Shown: positions 45,701 through 54,731, counted from the stretch's first letter. The stretch is DNA of 64,000 nucleotides from Rhodococcoides kyotonense (GCF_900188125.1 NZ_FZOW01000003.1:62001-126000); one strand, 5' to 3'. Numbers and translations are program-made. Notes: generated by a model not told the origin, from the sequence alone.

Positions 45701-46881
45701 ATCTTGATGACACCTGCCGCACCGGCAGCAGCCTGCGTGTGGCCGAGGTTCGACTTCACCGAGCCGAGCCACAGTGGACTGTCGCGCCTGGCGCGCCCGT
45801 AGGTGGCGAGAAGTGCTTGCGCTTCGATCGGGTCGCCGAGCGTCGTACCGGTTCCGTGTGCCTCGACGGCGTCGACGTCCTCCGGCCCGAGGCCTGCCGC
45901 GGCGAGCGCCTGTGTGACGACGCGTCGCTGCGCCTGCCCGTTGGGGGCCGTCAACCCGTTGCTGGCGCCGTCCTGGTTGACCGAGCTGCCACGCACGACG
46001 GCGAGTATTCGGCGGCCGTTGCGCTGCGCGTCGGACAGTCGTTCGAGGGCGATCATCGCGGCACCCTCACCCCAGGCCGTGCCGTCGGCTGCGGCCGAGA
46101 AGGCCTTGCACCTGCCGTCGCGGGCGAGACCGCGCTGCCGCGAGAATTCGACGAACACGGCAGGCGTCGCCATGATCGTCGCGCCTCCGGCGAGCGCGAG
46201 TTCGCAATCGCCACTGCGTAATGCTTGCGCTGCGAGGTGCAGCGATACGAGCGACGACGAACACGCCGTGTCGACGGTGACGGCAGGTCCGTTCAGCCCG
46301 AGGCTGTACGCGATCCGCCCGCTCGCGACGCTCATGGCGTTGCCGGTGATGAAGTATCCCTGCAGGTCTTCCGGTGGCATGCCGCCAACCCGAGCCGCGT
46401 AGTCGATTCCGGACAGTCCCGCGAACACGCCGACGCGTCGGCCATGCATGGATTTCGGGTCGATTCCGGCGTGTTCGAGCGTTTCCCAGCTGGTTTCGAG
46501 CAGCGCTCGCTGTTGCGGATCCATCGCGAGCGCTTCCCGTGGCGAGATCCCGAAGACGTCCGGGTCGAAACCGGCGGGATCGTCGAGGAAGCTACCGCGG
46601 ACTGTGTACGTCGTACCGCTGTGTTCGCCGGTGGGATCGAACAGTCCCGACGACCCCCATCCGCGGTCGTCGGGGAAGTCCGACACGGTCTCGCGGCCCT
46701 CGTCGACCAACTGCCACAGGTCGTCGGGCGATCGGACGCCGCCGGGGAATCGGCAGCCGAGACCGATGACGGCGATCGGTTCTCGGCTGGCGTCCTCGAC
46801 CTCCCGAAGCTTCTCCCGCGCCTGGTAGAGCTCTGCGGTGACCTTTTTCAGATAGTCCAGAAGCTTCGTTCGATCGGCCAC
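36727..46881 (-). CDS. Two-module type I modular polyketide synthase
   Basis: A 3384-aa assembly-line PKS. An N-terminal coiled-coil docking segment (1-32) is followed by module 1: KS with Cys207, AT with Ser648 and YASH at 749-752 (methylmalonyl-CoA type), DH with His958 and Asp1126 (active), KR with Tyr1511 and an LDD motif (B-type), ACP with Ser1673. Module 2 has KS with Cys1905, AT with Ser2348 and AFH at 2445-2447 (malonyl-CoA type), and a degenerate DH in which His is Asp2641 and Asp is Gln2756. It continues with KR with Tyr3110 and an IDD motif, ACP with Ser3274, and a C-terminal docking-type tail. There is no ER and no thioesterase. Predicted chemistry is a 2-methyl-2-enoyl unit from module 1 and a 3-hydroxy unit from module 2. 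The docking ends imply partner PKS proteins encoded elsewhere. The GTG at 46881 has GGGAGGA upstream. Confidence 0.95.
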   Translation of the reverse strand: MADRTKLLDYLKKVTAELYQAREKLREVEDASREPIAVIGLGCRFPGGVRSPDDLWQLVDEGRETVSDFPDDRGWGSSGLFDPTGEHSGTTYTVRGSFLDDPAGFDPDVFGISPREALAMDPQQRALLETSWETLEHAGIDPKSMHGRRVGVFAGLSGIDYAARVGGMPPEDLQGYFITGNAMSVASGRIAYSLGLNGPAVTVDTACSSSLVSLHLAAQALRSGDCELALAGGATIMATPAVFVEFSRQRGLARDGRCKAFSAAADGTAWGEGAAMIALERLSDAQRNGRRILAVVRGSSVNQDGASNGLTAPNGQAQRRVVTQALAAAGLGPEDVDAVEAHGTGTTLGDPIEAQALLATYGRARRDSPLWLGSVKSNLGHTQAAAGAAGVIKMIMAMQHGRLPKTLHVDAPTPHVDWSVGGVRLLAEPTAWPETGRPRRTAVSSFGISGTNAHVVLEQPPVVERTVGQEESDEVVAWMLSAHSDAALRDQAQRLRDHVHPDHTPASVAASLVHARARFDHRVAVVGNDLDTLMAGLDAAARGDPSPNLVRGTALEAGDRPVFVYPGQGAQWIGMATELLHTSTVFADSMHECAEALRPHMSVPLLDVLDGSMDTVDVVQPALFATMVSLTELWRAHGVEPAAVVGHSQGEIAAAYVAGALDLSDAALVVAGRSRVIALSADRRGGMASVALPADEVSRDIEKFSGAVEVAAINGPTATVVSGRVDALDTVVAEWQGRGVQARRIAVEYASHCADVAILREPILDALAEVRPRRTTIPFVSAVTGGVVDGTELDGQYWYRNLRNTVRFEEATTTLVKQGYRQFVEVSPHPIVTVPLQETLDAAGISGRASGTLRRDRGDMRQFTSALAEAHVHGVDIDFERIEWARRDTHTWVDLPTYAFQHRRFWLDPVAPDGDVTSAGVDPGGHPMLAASMDLGDGSGSVATGVLSVQRLPWLADHGVNGTLLLPGTAFVELALYAGQRMGFDRIDDLAIAVPLVVPADGEIAVQVTVHGDRGTSRAAVAVHSRPVGAAADRPWTTHATGTLGAAAFSAEYPDQDNWPPDDAVEVAVDGMYDALEATGYDYGPVFRGVRAAWRRGDEVFGDTGLNADDPADLVAGYGIHPALLDAALHVIAIGEAESGARGVRLPFSWNDVRLHAEGATAARVCVTPVAPERYRVSVYDAAGRPVLTVGSLTVRPITDTAPRVGVTGSLFRVDWMPVGVTNAPEQHFTSLSDASSGNDYADSVLRLDIRTGSESDTPSRAHAVTQAALTAVQAWLADDRLADSTLLVTTRLAVSARDTDSVDDVAAAPAWGLISAVQHEHPDRITLVDLDKDESLLSTALSCNEPQLAVRDGVLLAPVLASQPVVDESEPTFGRGTVLITGGTGTIGTLIARHLVARHGVQKVVVASRHGGGITNDEHVRSVACDVADRDDLASLLDDIPDLTGVIHAAGVLDDATVGALTGEQLSTVMRPKVDGAWNLHELTESRDLSAFVLFSSAAGVLGAAGQANYAAANVFLDALAQHRRARGLPAIAMAWGLWDTPSAMTSHLDEADLNRLHRVGMDTIDQESGLALFDAAVAVNRPLIAPIRLARRSAASGAEPPILRRVLGIRRRTAASESPTGLASELGSLDDDARHIRVLDIVTTHVAAVLGHDGKGDIDPERAFKNLGFDSLTAVQLRNDLTSATGVTLAATVVFDHPTADALARELEARILGLDTTPVRTATRGRREDVPIAIVGMACRYPGGVADPEGLWQLVRDGVNITGPYPTGRGWVLDDVYDPDPTKPGTTYMKEGGFLYDADEFDAAFFGIGPREAVAMDPQHRLLLERAWEALENAGIAPDGPGLTDTGVFVGMMGGDYGFHLMNQRNADAEGYLMTGTSNSVASGRISYTLGFTGPAVTVDTACSSSLVAMHLASRALRDGECSLALAGGATVMATPGVLVEFSRQRGLAADGRCKPFSDKADGTGLSEGSAMVVLERLDDARRNGHRVHAVVRGSAVNQDGASNGLTAPNGPSQERVIRQALADARLETTDIDAVEAHGTGTTLGDPIEAQALIATYGQGRAGDPLWLGSIKSNIGHTQAAAGIAGVIKMVMAMRHGVLPPSLYGDTPTRVVDWTAGDVRLLGEPVAWPTNGSPRRAGVSSFGISGTNAHMILEQPPADPVVSTPSGKPLVWVVSGKTSDALRAGATALQHFLDGDEQPEPADIAYTLATGRPAFAHRAAIVGDSLSDLRDGLAHVAEGRVGPGVVAGTEVRGKTAFMFTGQGTQRIGMARGLYDTYPVFAAEMDRICAALDAHMDTPVRQILWGSDAAALDRTEFTQPALFAVEAALYALLSHWGVTPDFLIGHSIGEITAAFVAGVLDLPDAAALVAERGRAMQSTEPGAMVAVRGKVDDLRSRIDGRVDVAAINGETSFVLAGAPDDIRSIAEEFEVDGITVTRLRVERAFHSALMDPILDGLTVPATVHAPRIPLISTVTGRLATLDDFAAPDYWAKHVRRPVRFRDGMRTLEELGVTAVFEVGPGSVLTALAAEVVPNSVACLPGRGDDTHEVMQALGSAFVHGVSVDWESAVPDRNRVELPTYAFQRRPFWPTPARGFVGEPADLGLRPAEHPLLGTILDLDDGTIVFTGQLSSIRDPWLVDDDQMLLPAVYVELVLHAAGIAGFDHVQTLELLQPMAFPDSGTAAVRMVVAPADGAGSRTVALSSIDDASTRHASAVLVDVVSSSVPHEESSDAQYDVTLPDGIDLDGYGIHPVLLQAALGDEPTRFAGITLHRSGLRAVTASTASGIRLRDHDDEPVLTIEELAFTSVGNIAASRRLHHTVWIPVDARAEHAACRIVTIESDGSVDAAHAECARILAVLQDDSTDVPLVVVTRGAMAVGDEERVDPAAAAVWGLVGSAQSENPGRIVLLDVEDDADMDGAIDAAVASGEPQLAVRAGDLLAPRMRRLRIENPVEAEYFDPAGTVLITGGTGTLGALVAHHLVTEHGVRHLVLTSRRGPDADGADEVRQALIRAGADVTIVACDVADATAASEMLRAVPSGHPLTAVVHAAGVIDDGTLSSLTPGRIDAVLRPKVDAAWNLHRLTAESGLRTFVMFSSLAGVLGAPGQGNYAAANMFLDALARERGRRGLPATSIQWGMWEPPSAMTAELGASDRARVSRTGMLALPASEGLALFDSALASGEAVVAAMRLDRTVPAVPPLFRGLVQQSAARQPTSAVHGTGPGAWAETLAERTVPEGRHLMLDVVRSAAATVLGYDAADSVDPDQAFKELGFDSLAAVALRNQLGATTGLRLPPTLVFDHPSARAVAEFLRAELVPDPLTAALADVERLRAAVAEIEGDGDSRAEIAARLAALLADLSPTPDDTVDRIHAATSEEILDLIDRGL

Positions 46882-46934
46882 GTCGTCCTCCCAGAGCGAC
46901 AGCCATGATCGACCCGTAGGCCCCCTCCCACGTT

Positions 46935-46968
46935 CTCGATCCCCACCTTGCTCGAAGGATCGAGTCTA
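46935..46968 (-). promoter_or_regulatory. Inverted repeat and possible promoter before the PKS
   Basis: CTCGATCC (46935-46942) and GGATCGAG (46957-46964) form a perfect 8-bp inverted repeat with a 14-base spacer. TAGACT on the minus strand (46968-46963) could be a -10, with the repeat covering the start point. The -35 is poor. This is a candidate operator in the 134-bp gap before the PKS. Confidence 0.35.
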
Positions 46969-47015
46969 TCCGCGGTGGTGTTGCGCGACGCCCGGAACGC
47001 GGGAAATCGTTCTCC

Positions 47016-47984
47016 CTACGACGCAGCCCGCAGCTTCTCCAGGAGCGGCCCCGCGGCCTCGGCGAGGAATCGCTCCTGCGTCTCGTCGCCCACCTGGACC
47101 AGCGCGATATCGGTGAACCCGGCTTCCCAGTACGGCTTGACGGCCTCGACGATCGCGTCCAGGTCGGGTCCGCACGGAATGGTCTCCGCGACGTCCTCCT
47201 TGCGGACGAACTGCGTAGCGCCTGCGAATCCTGCTGTCGTCGGGAGGTCGGCGTTGACGGCCCACCCTCCGGCGAACCAGCGGAAGCGGTCGTGCGCGCG
47301 TTCGATGGCGGCGTCCTTGTCCGGGTCCCACGAGATCGGGATCTGCCCGATCGTGCGCGACGGCCCGTCGTGGTGCTCGGCCCAGCTCTTGACCAGATCC
47401 GGCTTCGGTTCGACGGCGATGAGGTGGTCGGCGTACGCCGCGAACCGCTCGATCGACTTGTCCCCGGACACGGCGATGCCGATCGGGACGCCGCCTTCGG
47501 GCAGATCCCAGATACGAGCGGAGTCGACGCGGAAGTGCTTGCCCTCGTAAGTGACGAGCCCGCCTGCGTGCAGCTTCTCGATGATCTCGAGCGCCTCGAC
47601 GAACATGTCCTGACGCTTGTCGAGCGACGGCCAGCCTTCTCCGACGACGTGCTCGTTGAGGTTCTCGCCGCTGCCGAGCCCGAGGGTGAATCGGCCGTCG
47701 GCGAGGATCTGCAGCGTCGCAGCCTTCTGCGCGACGACGGCAGGGTGGTAGCGGATGATCGGGCACGTCACGTACGTCATCAGTTCGACGCGTTCGGTGG
47801 CCTGTGCGACGGCTCCCAACGTGGTCCAGGCGTACGGCGAATGTCCCATCGAGGACAACCACGGCGAGTAGTGGTCACTGGAGACCTCGAAGTCGAAGCC
47901 GACGTTCTCGGCGGCGACGGCGTACTTCACCAGTTCCTTGGGGCCGCTCTGTTCGGTCATGAGGGTGTAGCCGAAATTGGTCAT
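47016..47984 (-). CDS. F420-dependent LLM-class oxidoreductase
   Basis: A 322-aa luciferase-like TIM-barrel protein of the F420-using group related to F420-dependent glucose-6-phosphate dehydrogenase. It starts MTNFGYTLMTEQSGPKELV and has VSSDHYSPW, the LGLGSGENLNEHVVG loop characteristic of this subfamily (about 108-122), and a C-terminal FTDIALVQVGDETQ strand. The substrate is unknown. The ATG at 47984 has AGGAG six bases upstream; the longer frame is rejected. It is eight bases after the SDR gene and the last gene of the HAD-GH15-SDR-LLM run, just upstream of the PKS. Confidence 0.88.
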   Translation of the reverse strand: MTNFGYTLMTEQSGPKELVKYAVAAENVGFDFEVSSDHYSPWLSSMGHSPYAWTTLGAVAQATERVELMTYVTCPIIRYHPAVVAQKAATLQILADGRFTLGLGSGENLNEHVVGEGWPSLDKRQDMFVEALEIIEKLHAGGLVTYEGKHFRVDSARIWDLPEGGVPIGIAVSGDKSIERFAAYADHLIAVEPKPDLVKSWAEHHDGPSRTIGQIPISWDPDKDAAIERAHDRFRWFAGGWAVNADLPTTAGFAGATQFVRKEDVAETIPCGPDLDAIVEAVKPYWEAGFTDIALVQVGDETQERFLAEAAGPLLEKLRAAS

Positions 47985-47992
47985 GAATTCTC

Positions 47993-48793
47993 CTAGATGG
48001 TTGCGACGGAACCGGAGTCGACGCGGTAGTTCGATCCGTTGACGAAGCTCGCGCGATCCGAGCACAGGAATACGACGACGGAGGCGACCTCGTCGGGTTC
48101 ACCACGGCGGCCCAGTTCCATGAACGGACGCTCTTCCTTCAGGAAGCTGTCGATGGCGCCTTCTCGATCGGTGCCCTTTTCCTCGGCACGCTTGTCCATC
48201 ATCGCGTCGGTCATCGGGGTGTGGATGAAGGCAGGCGAGACGGTGTTGACGAGCAGCCCTTCCGACGCGTAGCTGCGGGAGAGCCCCTTGGCGAGCGCGA
48301 GAACACCGGCTTTCGCTGCGCAGTACGGCAATTCGTCGTCGTACGGCTGGACGGCATCCTCGGACGTGAGAAGCACGATGCGGCCCCAGCCACCGCGTCG
48401 GAGAGCCGGGAGGAATGCACGGAGCAGCCGCACCGGGCCCATCAGGTCGATGTCGAGAGTGCTGGCCCAGCCTTCCTCGTCGATCTCGTGGAAGAGGCCT
48501 TGCGCGCCGGTGACACCGGACGACTGCACCAGAATGTCGATGTCGCCGACGGCGTTCTGCACTCTCGCAGCGAGAGCTTCGACGTCGGCAGTTTTGGTCA
48601 CATCCGCGGCGACGGCGAAGAGCCGCCCATCGGGTGCGTCGAGTTCGTTCTTCGCGGTGTTCAGCTTGTCCTGATCGCGATCACTGATCACCACCGTCGC
48701 ACCTTCGGCAAGAAGCAATTTCGCAGTCTGCCAACCGATTCCGGAGTCCGCGCCCGTCACGAGCGCTGTACGTCCTTCGATACCCAGATCCAT
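47993..48793 (-). CDS. Short-chain dehydrogenase/reductase
   Basis: A 266-aa SDR. The Rossmann motif TGADSGIG (14-21), SSGVTG in place of NNAG, the catalytic Tyr and Lys in YCAAK (about 160), and the C-terminal NGSNYRVDSG (usually NG-x-x-x-x-VDGG) are all visible. Cofactor preference is unclear; SDRD after beta-2 suggests NAD. The substrate is unknown. The ATG at 48793 has GGAGAA upstream. It lies 24 bases after the GH15 gene in one operon. Confidence 0.88.
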   Translation of the reverse strand: MDLGIEGRTALVTGADSGIGWQTAKLLLAEGATVVISDRDQDKLNTAKNELDAPDGRLFAVAADVTKTADVEALAARVQNAVGDIDILVQSSGVTGAQGLFHEIDEEGWASTLDIDLMGPVRLLRAFLPALRRGGWGRIVLLTSEDAVQPYDDELPYCAAKAGVLALAKGLSRSYASEGLLVNTVSPAFIHTPMTDAMMDKRAEEKGTDREGAIDSFLKEERPFMELGRRGEPDEVASVVVFLCSDRASFVNGSNYRVDSGSVATI

Positions 48794-48817
48794 AAGTGTC
48801 GTTTCTCCGATCGAAAG

Positions 48818-50599
48818 TCATTCCGAGGTGGCGTCGTGGGAGTTCGCGATCGTCAGAGCCGCGTTCACGAGCGCCAGGTGACTGAGTCCCTGCGGGAAGT
48901 TACCCAGGAACGAGGAATCCGAAGCATCGATCATTTCGCTGTAGAGACCGACGTCGTTGGACATCTCGACCAACTCGTCCATCAGGGCCTTCGCCTCGCC
49001 ATCACGTCCGACGCACGCCAACGCGGATACTCGCCAGAATGCGCATGCGACGAACGTCGCTTCCTCTTTGTCGACACCGCTGTACCGGTAGAGGAGTGGT
49101 CCGGCGCCGAGTTCTTCGCCGAGCGCATCGATGGTCGACGACAAGCGTTGTCCGCGATCGTAATTCATCTCTGCAGCCAGCAGCACCGACGCGTCGAGTC
49201 CCGTCGCACCCGGGTACGCCATGTACGCCTGACGTTCCTCCGACCAGCACTCGGTCTCCACGAAGTCTCGAATGCGTTCCTTCTCGGCCCGCCACCGGTC
49301 CGCCACGCCGGGGATCTGTCCGATCTCGGCAAGATGAACGGCACAGTCGAGCGCCTGCCAGCAACCGAGCTTCGAGCTGGTGTAGTGCCGCTCCTCCTCC
49401 AGCTCCCAGATGCCCGCATCCCGGCGCTGCCACGAGTCGCACGCCTCGTCGGCGATCATGGCGAGGAGCCTGCCGGTGGCCGCGTCGAGAATGTTGCCCG
49501 CGTCGACGTACAACCGCACGATCGAGAACAGGTCACCGAAGATGCCCAGCTGCAATTGATCTGCAGCTCGGTTGCCGTTCACGACGGGTCCGATACCGCG
49601 CCACCCCGGAACGTCCGGTTGCTCCGTACCGCCCGGCACTTCCCCACCGAGCGTGTAGAACACGCCGACGAGAGGGTCGTTGGCGCGAATGACCTTCAGC
49701 AGCCACGCAACTGCGGCGTGCACCTCCTCGCGCATGCCGAATCTGAGCATCGCGCGAATGGTGTACGCCGTGTCGCGTACCCACGCGTAGCGATAGTCCC
49801 AGTTCTTTCCGCCGGTTCGATTCTCCGGCAACGACGTCGTCGCAGCTGCGGCAATGGCACCGGAGGGCGAGTGCAGCAACAGTTTCAACGCGAGCGCGCT
49901 GCGCTCGACGTGATCGGCCCACGGTCCGTCGTACGAGAATTCCTCGGACCACACCCGCCAATTGCCGATGGTTCGGTCGACACCGTCGTCGACCTTGACC
50001 GGGTCTGGAAGATGCAGCGGTTCGCTCTCGGTTCCGACCAGTCCGACGAGGTGGCGCGACTCGGATGATGTCGTGAAAGTTCCTGCGATGCTTTGAGTTC
50101 GGATCGACACGTCATCTGCGTTCAGTGTTCGGACAGCCATCGTGAGACCGTCCGCGCGAAGTACGGTGCCATGGTCGGTGTCGTACGCCCACGGCGATGT
50201 ACTGCCCATCATCGTGCCCGGCGCGACACACCATTCCATCTCCACCGAGCCATCGACGCCGTCCACTCGCCGTGCGAGTTCCACCCACGGAAGTCGTCCT
50301 GCGACACCGGTATTGAGCGAATCCACGACGCGCACGGTTCCCGACGCCGTCGTGTAGAGCGTCGACAGCACGTTGGTTCCGCTGACGAATTCACGTTCGA
50401 CCGTATAGGCCTCGGTGGGATTCAGTGAGAACGATCCGCCGTGCTCGGCGTCGAGCAACGCCGCGAACGGCGGCGGTGAATCGAGATTCGGCAGCGGAAG
50501 CCAGTCGATTCTGCCGTCGTCGGCGATGAGCGCAACGGTACGACCGTCGCCGATTGCCGCGTAGTTCTCGATGGCGACGTAGTCACGATCACGACTCAT
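48818..50599 (-). CDS. Glycoside hydrolase family 15 protein (trehalase/glucoamylase-like)
   Basis: A 593-aa cytosolic GH15 enzyme. The N-terminal beta domain begins YVAIENYAAIGDGRTVALI. The (alpha/alpha)6 barrel has NWDYRYAWVRDTAYTI (about 265-280), WELEEERHYTSSKLGCW containing the general-acid Glu region (about 405), and a C-terminal ATFVACAFWRVSALA with its substrate-binding tryptophan. Actinobacterial members of this type include trehalases such as the Rv2402 homologues, so trehalose or an alpha-glucan is the likely substrate. The ATG at 50599 overlaps the HAD stop (ATGA); the longer frame is rejected. Confidence 0.88.
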   Translation of the reverse strand: MSRDRDYVAIENYAAIGDGRTVALIADDGRIDWLPLPNLDSPPPFAALLDAEHGGSFSLNPTEAYTVEREFVSGTNVLSTLYTTASGTVRVVDSLNTGVAGRLPWVELARRVDGVDGSVEMEWCVAPGTMMGSTSPWAYDTDHGTVLRADGLTMAVRTLNADDVSIRTQSIAGTFTTSSESRHLVGLVGTESEPLHLPDPVKVDDGVDRTIGNWRVWSEEFSYDGPWADHVERSALALKLLLHSPSGAIAAAATTSLPENRTGGKNWDYRYAWVRDTAYTIRAMLRFGMREEVHAAVAWLLKVIRANDPLVGVFYTLGGEVPGGTEQPDVPGWRGIGPVVNGNRAADQLQLGIFGDLFSIVRLYVDAGNILDAATGRLLAMIADEACDSWQRRDAGIWELEEERHYTSSKLGCWQALDCAVHLAEIGQIPGVADRWRAEKERIRDFVETECWSEERQAYMAYPGATGLDASVLLAAEMNYDRGQRLSSTIDALGEELGAGPLLYRYSGVDKEEATFVACAFWRVSALACVGRDGEAKALMDELVEMSNDVGLYSEMIDASDSSFLGNFPQGLSHLALVNAALTIANSHDATSE

Positions 50600-51273
50600 G
50601 CGTCGATCAGTCTCCCGATGGCGCTGCCGGCGACTTTGTCGAGCAGGTCGGCCGGATCCTCGTACACCTCGTCGGCGCCCGCAGCGCGCAATTCGGCATC
50701 GGGAATGCCGCCGCTGCGCACGGCAATGCACGAGACGCCTGCCTGACGCGACGCCTTCATGTCCCACACGCTGTCACCCACGAGCAGGGCGTCTTCGGGC
50801 GCGACGTGCGCACGCTGCAGCGCGACGTCGACGATCTCCGGATCGGGCTTCGCGTCCTCGGCATCCTCGGACGACGTCACGACCGACACGATGTCCTCGA
50901 CGTCCAGAAGATCACGCAACGTCGCGAGTTCGGATTCCGGCGCCGACGTCGCGAGCACCACCGTCAGTCCGTCGTCCTCGATGCGGTGCAGCAGCTCACG
51001 CGCACCGGGAAGGATCTGCAGACGACCGCTCGCGGCACCGTAGTAATCGCTGTGGAGATCTTTGGCTTCCAGCGCGACGGCACTGTCGGCGGCACCGACG
51101 AGAGCCTCGAGAAGCTTGTCTCCGTCCATGCCGATACATCGGTGGATCTTCCACGACGGAACCGACACGCCCGCGTCGGCGAACGCGCGAGACCACGTGT
51201 CGACATGCACGTAATTGGAGTCCACGAGTGTGCCGTCGATATCGAACAGGACTGCGCGGGGACGTGGGGTCAT
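50596..51273 (-). CDS. HAD hydrolase, phosphoglycolate/beta-phosphoglucomutase-like
   Basis: A 225-aa HAD subfamily I protein. Motif I is LFDIDGTLVDSN, motif II VVLATSAPES, motif III near AKPDPEIVD and motif IV VGDSVWDMKA. A helical cap lies at about 20-80. It may dephosphorylate a sugar phosphate linked to the GH15 reaction, but this is inferred only from the coupled overlap with that gene. Start ATG 51273. Confidence 0.87.
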   Translation of the reverse strand: MTPRPRAVLFDIDGTLVDSNYVHVDTWSRAFADAGVSVPSWKIHRCIGMDGDKLLEALVGAADSAVALEAKDLHSDYYGAASGRLQILPGARELLHRIEDDGLTVVLATSAPESELATLRDLLDVEDIVSVVTSSEDAEDAKPDPEIVDVALQRAHVAPEDALLVGDSVWDMKASRQAGVSCIAVRSGGIPDAELRAAGADEVYEDPADLLDKVAGSAIGRLIDA

Positions 51274-51315
51274 TTTCCCGAACTACCCACCGGTTCGTTC
51301 GCCGAAACTCATGCG

Positions 51316-51347
51316 AAAGGGGACCCCTCTCGCGAGGAGTCCCCTTT
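51316..51347 (-). terminator. Terminator between dps and the HAD operon
   Basis: Fourteen-base arms (AAAGGGGACCCCTC / GAGGAGTCCCCTTT, one mismatch) surround a TCGC loop. The minus-strand 3' side ends CCCCTTTC. It lies 14 bases after the dps stop. Confidence 0.7.
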
Positions 51348-51361
51348 TCGGTCGAAGAACG

Positions 51362-51835
51362 TCAGTCGACCTGTGCCTGCCACATCCAGTGCAACTGCTC
51401 GAGGCGAGCGGTGATACCGATGAGCAGGTCCTGCGTGACGGGATCGGCAGCCTCGGTGTCGGCGATGCGTGTACGCAGCCGGTCGATCACGGCAGCGAGA
51501 TTGTCGACGACGGCTGCAGTGACCTCGTCGTCCTTGGTCCAACCGGTGCCGAAGCCCTTGGTCCCGGCCGTCGTCGAGACGGTCTCGGAGCGGCCATCGG
51601 GGCTCACGCCGATAGCGGTGGCGCGCTCTGCGGCCTCGTCGGTGAAATCACGTGCAGCAGTGACGAGTTCGTCCAGAGCGAGGTGCACGGACCGGAAGTT
51701 CTTTCCGATGACGTTCCAATGCGCCTGCTTGGCGATCAGCGACAGATCGATGAGGTCGACGACGGTGCCCTGCAGGGCATCTCCGGCGATCTTCTGCTGT
51801 CCGGCATCCAGGGTGCTGGTGATGGGATTGGTCAT
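51362..51835 (-). CDS. dps: Dps-family ferritin-like DNA/iron protection protein
   Basis: A 157-aa Dps/bacterioferritin-like protein that oxidises and stores iron and shields DNA. The ferroxidase ligands are in KQAHWNVIGKNFRSVHLALDEL (about 36-57). The second half has the paired C-terminal helix ending LEQLHWMWQAQVD. It is 75 bases after katA on the same strand, so fur-katA-dps may be one oxidative-stress unit. Start ATG 51835 follows a GGAGG (51844-51840). Confidence 0.93.
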   Translation of the reverse strand: MTNPITSTLDAGQQKIAGDALQGTVVDLIDLSLIAKQAHWNVIGKNFRSVHLALDELVTAARDFTDEAAERATAIGVSPDGRSETVSTTAGTKGFGTGWTKDDEVTAAVVDNLAAVIDRLRTRIADTEAADPVTQDLLIGITARLEQLHWMWQAQVD

Positions 51836-51910
51836 GATGCCTCCTTGTCGAAGAACGATTCTGGGTTGAACAACTGCACCGATCTCGGTGATGTTCCGGG
51901 CTGTGACGCG

Positions 51911-53425
51911 TCAGACCTTTTCGGCTTCGTCACCCGGTGTCGTCGGCGACTGGCTCGTCGTCGGAGCAGCATTGCCCTGTCCGGCGCGGACGCCTTCCTC
52001 GACCTTCTTGCCGAGATCGGCGTCGACATTGGTCCAGTACTCGAACACGCGCTGCAGCACCGGTTCGCTGACACCGTTCAGAGCGTGTCCGATGATGTTG
52101 CCTGCCAGTCGTTCTCGCTGAGCGTCGTCCATAACTTCACGTACGAGGATGCCCGCTTGGACGAAGTCGCCGTCCTCGGGGTGCTCGACGTAGCCGGTAC
52201 GCACGAATCGCGGCTCGAAATCCCAGGATCCGTCGTCGCCGTACTTCGCGGTGTCGGCATGCGGACCACCGTACGAGTTGGGCGCGTACACCGGCGTGTC
52301 GGGAGAGTTGAACGCGTAGCGCATCGACCCCTCCTTCGAGTAGGTATTGACGGGCGCCTTCGGGGCGTTGACCGGCAGCTGCGCGTAGTTTGTTCCGATG
52401 CGGTACCGGTGCGCATCGGCGTACGAGAAGATGCGCCCGAGCAGCATCTTGTCCGGGCTGGCGGCGATACCGGGCACCAGATTCGACGGCTCGAAGGAGC
52501 TCTGCTCGATCTGCGCGAAGTAGTTCTCCGGGTTGCGGTTCAGCGTGAGCTTGCCGACCTTGATCTTCGGGTAGTCCTTCTGCGACCAGACCTTGGTGAG
52601 ATCGAACGGGTTGTACTTGTAGCTCTCCGCGTCGTCGTACGGCATGACCTGGATGTAGAAGTCCCAGCTCGGGAAGTCGCCTTCCTTGATCGCGCCGAAC
52701 AGGTCCTGACGGTGGTCGTCGGGAGAACTGCCCGCCAGTTCGTCGGCCTTCTCCTGCGTCAGGAAGTCGATGCCCTGGTTGGTCTTGAAGTGGAACTTGA
52801 CCCAGGACCGCTCACCGGCCTCGTTGACGAACTGGTATGTGTGCGAACCGAATCCGTCCATGTGCCGGTAGCTGCGCGGGATACCGCGGTCTCCCATCAG
52901 CCACGTCACCTGGTGCGCGGACTCCGGCGACAGCGTCCAGAAGTCCCACTGCATGTCGTGATCGCGCAGACCGGAGTCGGGCAGGCGCTTCTGGCTCCGA
53001 ATGAAGTCCTGGAACTTGATCGGATCCTTGACGAAGAACACCGGAGTGTTGTTGCCGACGAGGTCCCAATTGCCTTCCGTCGTATAGAATTTCAGCGCGA
53101 ATCCACGGGGGTCACGCCAGGTGTCGGGGCTACCCTGCTCACCTGCGACCGTCGAGAAACGCGCCAGCGCCTCGGTGGTGACGCCCTTCTGCAGTGCAGC
53201 GGCTTTGGTGTACTGCGAGATGTCCTCGGTGATCTCGAGAACACCGAATGCGCCCGCGCCCTTGGCGTGCACGACGCGCTCGGGGACGCGTTCGCGGTTG
53301 AACTGGGCCATCTTCTCGATCAAGTAGTGATCGTGCAGCAGGATCGGGCCCTGCGTGCCTGCAGTCAGAGACTGGTCGTCACTGGGAACGGGTATTCCGG
53401 AATTGCTCGTCGTGGGCTTGGTCAT
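51911..53425 (-). CDS. katA: Heme catalase (small-subunit, clade 3)
   Basis: A 504-aa monofunctional catalase. The distal His is in [12 protein letters not shown] (about 54), the distal Asn in [12 protein letters not shown] context (about 130), and the proximal heme Tyr in [14 protein letters not shown] (about 340). An acidic C-terminal tail with Pro/Thr follows. It removes hydrogen peroxide. The ATG at 53425 has AGG upstream and fits the family start; the longer frame overlaps the intergenic region and is rejected. It is preceded by fur on the same strand, the classical furA-catalase arrangement. Confidence 0.95.
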   Translation of the reverse strand: MTKPTTSNSGIPVPSDDQSLTAGTQGPILLHDHYLIEKMAQFNRERVPERVVHAKGAGAFGVLEITEDISQYTKAAALQKGVTTEALARFSTVAGEQGSPDTWRDPRGFALKFYTTEGNWDLVGNNTPVFFVKDPIKFQDFIRSQKRLPDSGLRDHDMQWDFWTLSPESAHQVTWLMGDRGIPRSYRHMDGFGSHTYQFVNEAGERSWVKFHFKTNQGIDFLTQEKADELAGSSPDDHRQDLFGAIKEGDFPSWDFYIQVMPYDDAESYKYNPFDLTKVWSQKDYPKIKVGKLTLNRNPENYFAQIEQSSFEPSNLVPGIAASPDKMLLGRIFSYADAHRYRIGTNYAQLPVNAPKAPVNTYSKEGSMRYAFNSPDTPVYAPNSYGGPHADTAKYGDDGSWDFEPRFVRTGYVEHPEDGDFVQAGILVREVMDDAQRERLAGNIIGHALNGVSEPVLQRVFEYWTNVDADLGKKVEEGVRAGQGNAAPTTSQSPTTPGDEAEKV

Positions 53426-53501
53426 GTGCAGCGCCTCCTGGTCGGTTGGCTGGATGCCGTCCGAGGGGCTGGCTCGGAAGGCAGGTACACGGTGAACGGA
53501 A

Positions 53502-53966
53502 CTACGGGGTGCGTGCACCCGGGACCGGCGACGAATGCGTCGAGACACATTCGGAGCACAGCCCCCAGAACACGATCTCTGCCTCCTCGACGACGAATCC
53601 ATGCGAATCCGACGGGTCGAGGCATGGCGCCGCGCCGATTGCGCAATCGACGTCGACCACTGTCTGGCATTTCCGACACACGAGGTGGTGATGGTTGTCG
53701 CCGATTCGGGTCTCGTACAGCGCAGGAGATCCAGCCGGTTCGATGCGTCGCAACAGGCCGGCGTTCACGCATGCACGAAGCACGTCGTACACCGCCTGCG
53801 TGGACACCGAGCCGACATCGGCCCGTACCACCGCTGCCACGTCGTCGGCGTCCGAATGCGGCCGGGCTGCGACCGCACTCAGGACTGCCACACGCGGACC
53901 GGTGACACGGAGGCCGACACTGCGCAGCAGCGCAGCCGGTTCCGTCGTCACGTCGTCCTTGGGCAT
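53502..53966 (-). CDS. fur: Fur-family repressor next to catalase
   Basis: A 154-aa metalloregulator of the FurA/PerR-like group. A winged helix ([14 protein letters not shown]...[10 protein letters not shown]) is followed by the dimer domain. That domain has the metal site [11 protein letters not shown] and a second CxxC in LCSEC, together a structural zinc site. It probably represses itself, katA and dps, and responds to peroxide or iron. The ATG at 53966 is at the predicted transcription start, so the mRNA should be leaderless, as reported for furA in mycobacteria and streptomycetes. Confidence 0.92.
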   Translation of the reverse strand: MPKDDVTTEPAALLRSVGLRVTGPRVAVLSAVAARPHSDADDVAAVVRADVGSVSTQAVYDVLRACVNAGLLRRIEPAGSPALYETRIGDNHHHLVCRKCQTVVDVDCAIGAAPCLDPSDSHGFVVEEAEIVFWGLCSECVSTHSSPVPGARTP

Positions 53967-53972
53967 GCGACC

Positions 53973-54007
53973 GAGTATGCCCCTTTTCTGGAATTAGTCA
54001 AGAAAAG
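53973..54007 (-). promoter_or_regulatory. fur promoter with overlapping inverted-repeat operator
   Basis: On the minus strand TTGACT (54001-53996) and ATACTC (53978-53973) have a 17-base spacer, and the ATG is 7 bases after the -10. An inverted repeat CTTTTCT-N11-AGAAAAG (53983-53989 and 54001-54007) covers the -35 and spacer, as expected for an autoregulatory Fur-family box. Confidence 0.6.
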
Positions 54008-54092
54008 CCCTCGTGAGTGTTTATGTATAGCCGTCAGGAGTGGAGCCTGCGGAACGACCCGCAGGCACTATACATATTCACTCACGTGGGCT
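54006..54092. repeat. Compound hairpin, divergent relative of the 3'-end palindrome family
   Basis: 25-base outer arms (54006-54030 and 54068-54092; 22 of 25 pair) share the ...TATGTATAG/CTATACATA... core with the other copies. The loop holds a second perfect hairpin GCCTGCGG-AACGAC-CCGCAGGC (54045-54066). The right arm encodes the last codons SPRE and the stop of the decarboxylase-like gene. It ends about 40 bases from the fur start. Confidence 0.7.
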
Positions 54093-54731
54093 GACCAGCC
54101 TCGAAGTCCCTGTCGACATCCGTCCGGACACGATCTGGAGCCCCGGATAGGTACCCGACTTCAGCCAGGAGCCCAGTGTCGGGCCCTGGGCACCGACCTT
54201 CACCCGGCACAGCTTCGCCTTGCCTGACAACGTCGAACCTGCGACTTGGAACTCGTCGTCGACGGGTTGTGCGAATCCCACTCCACCTCGGATCGGAAAC
54301 GCAGGTCCGATCGGTCTCGCCGCCGCGTCCACCGACCATTCCTGAGTGGCCGCGCGCGACTCCCCCAGCACGTCGCCGTCGAACGTCGCGAGAACCTTCG
54401 GCAGATGCCAGTGCGTTCTGCCGCCGTGCACCGAACGAGCCGAGTCGACGGCGATGAACGGAACGGACATGCGCGGGAACGCACCGAGTCCGCCCCCGGG
54501 TCGTCGAAACGTCGGGCTCGCAAGGATTTCCCGATACGGCCCGACAGGCGACGTCAGATAGTCGACGACCATCACGATCGTGATCGGCACGGACTTCTCG
54601 GGAACGAGCTCGCGTCCCGATCGCGTGGCGCGATGCCACCAGATCGTCGCCCGAACGTCCGCAGGCCACGGTGGCGGAGGGCTGTCCGGCCACTCACCGT
54701 GATCGGCCTCGGACTCCATCACGCTCCACAT
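54078..54731 (-). CDS. Acetoacetate-decarboxylase-like protein
   Basis: A 217-aa protein resembling the ADC superfamily (PF06314). Recognisable features are the MVVDYLTSPVGPYREI strand (about 60-75), the HGGRTHWHLPKVLATF segment (about 110-125), and LGSWLKSGTYPGLQI near the end. I could not place the Schiff-base lysine of true acetoacetate decarboxylase with confidence, so another ADC-like reaction is possible. The ATG at 54731 has AGAGG upstream; a second ATG at 54719 overlaps the GMC stop as TGATG. It is the last gene of the TetR operon. Confidence 0.75.
   Translation of the reverse strand: MWSVMESEADHGEWPDSPPPPWPADVRATIWWHRATRSGRELVPEKSVPITIVMVVDYLTSPVGPYREILASPTFRRPGGGLGAFPRMSVPFIAVDSARSVHGGRTHWHLPKVLATFDGDVLGESRAATQEWSVDAAARPIGPAFPIRGGVGFAQPVDDEFQVAGSTLSGKAKLCRVKVGAQGPTLGSWLKSGTYPGLQIVSGRMSTGTSRLVSPRE

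Noticed and set aside
51215..53905. 896-codon open frame on the plus strand opposite dps and catalase
   Set aside because: The catalase and Dps on the minus strand have clear catalytic motifs. This frame reads as the complement and has no ribosome site or domain.
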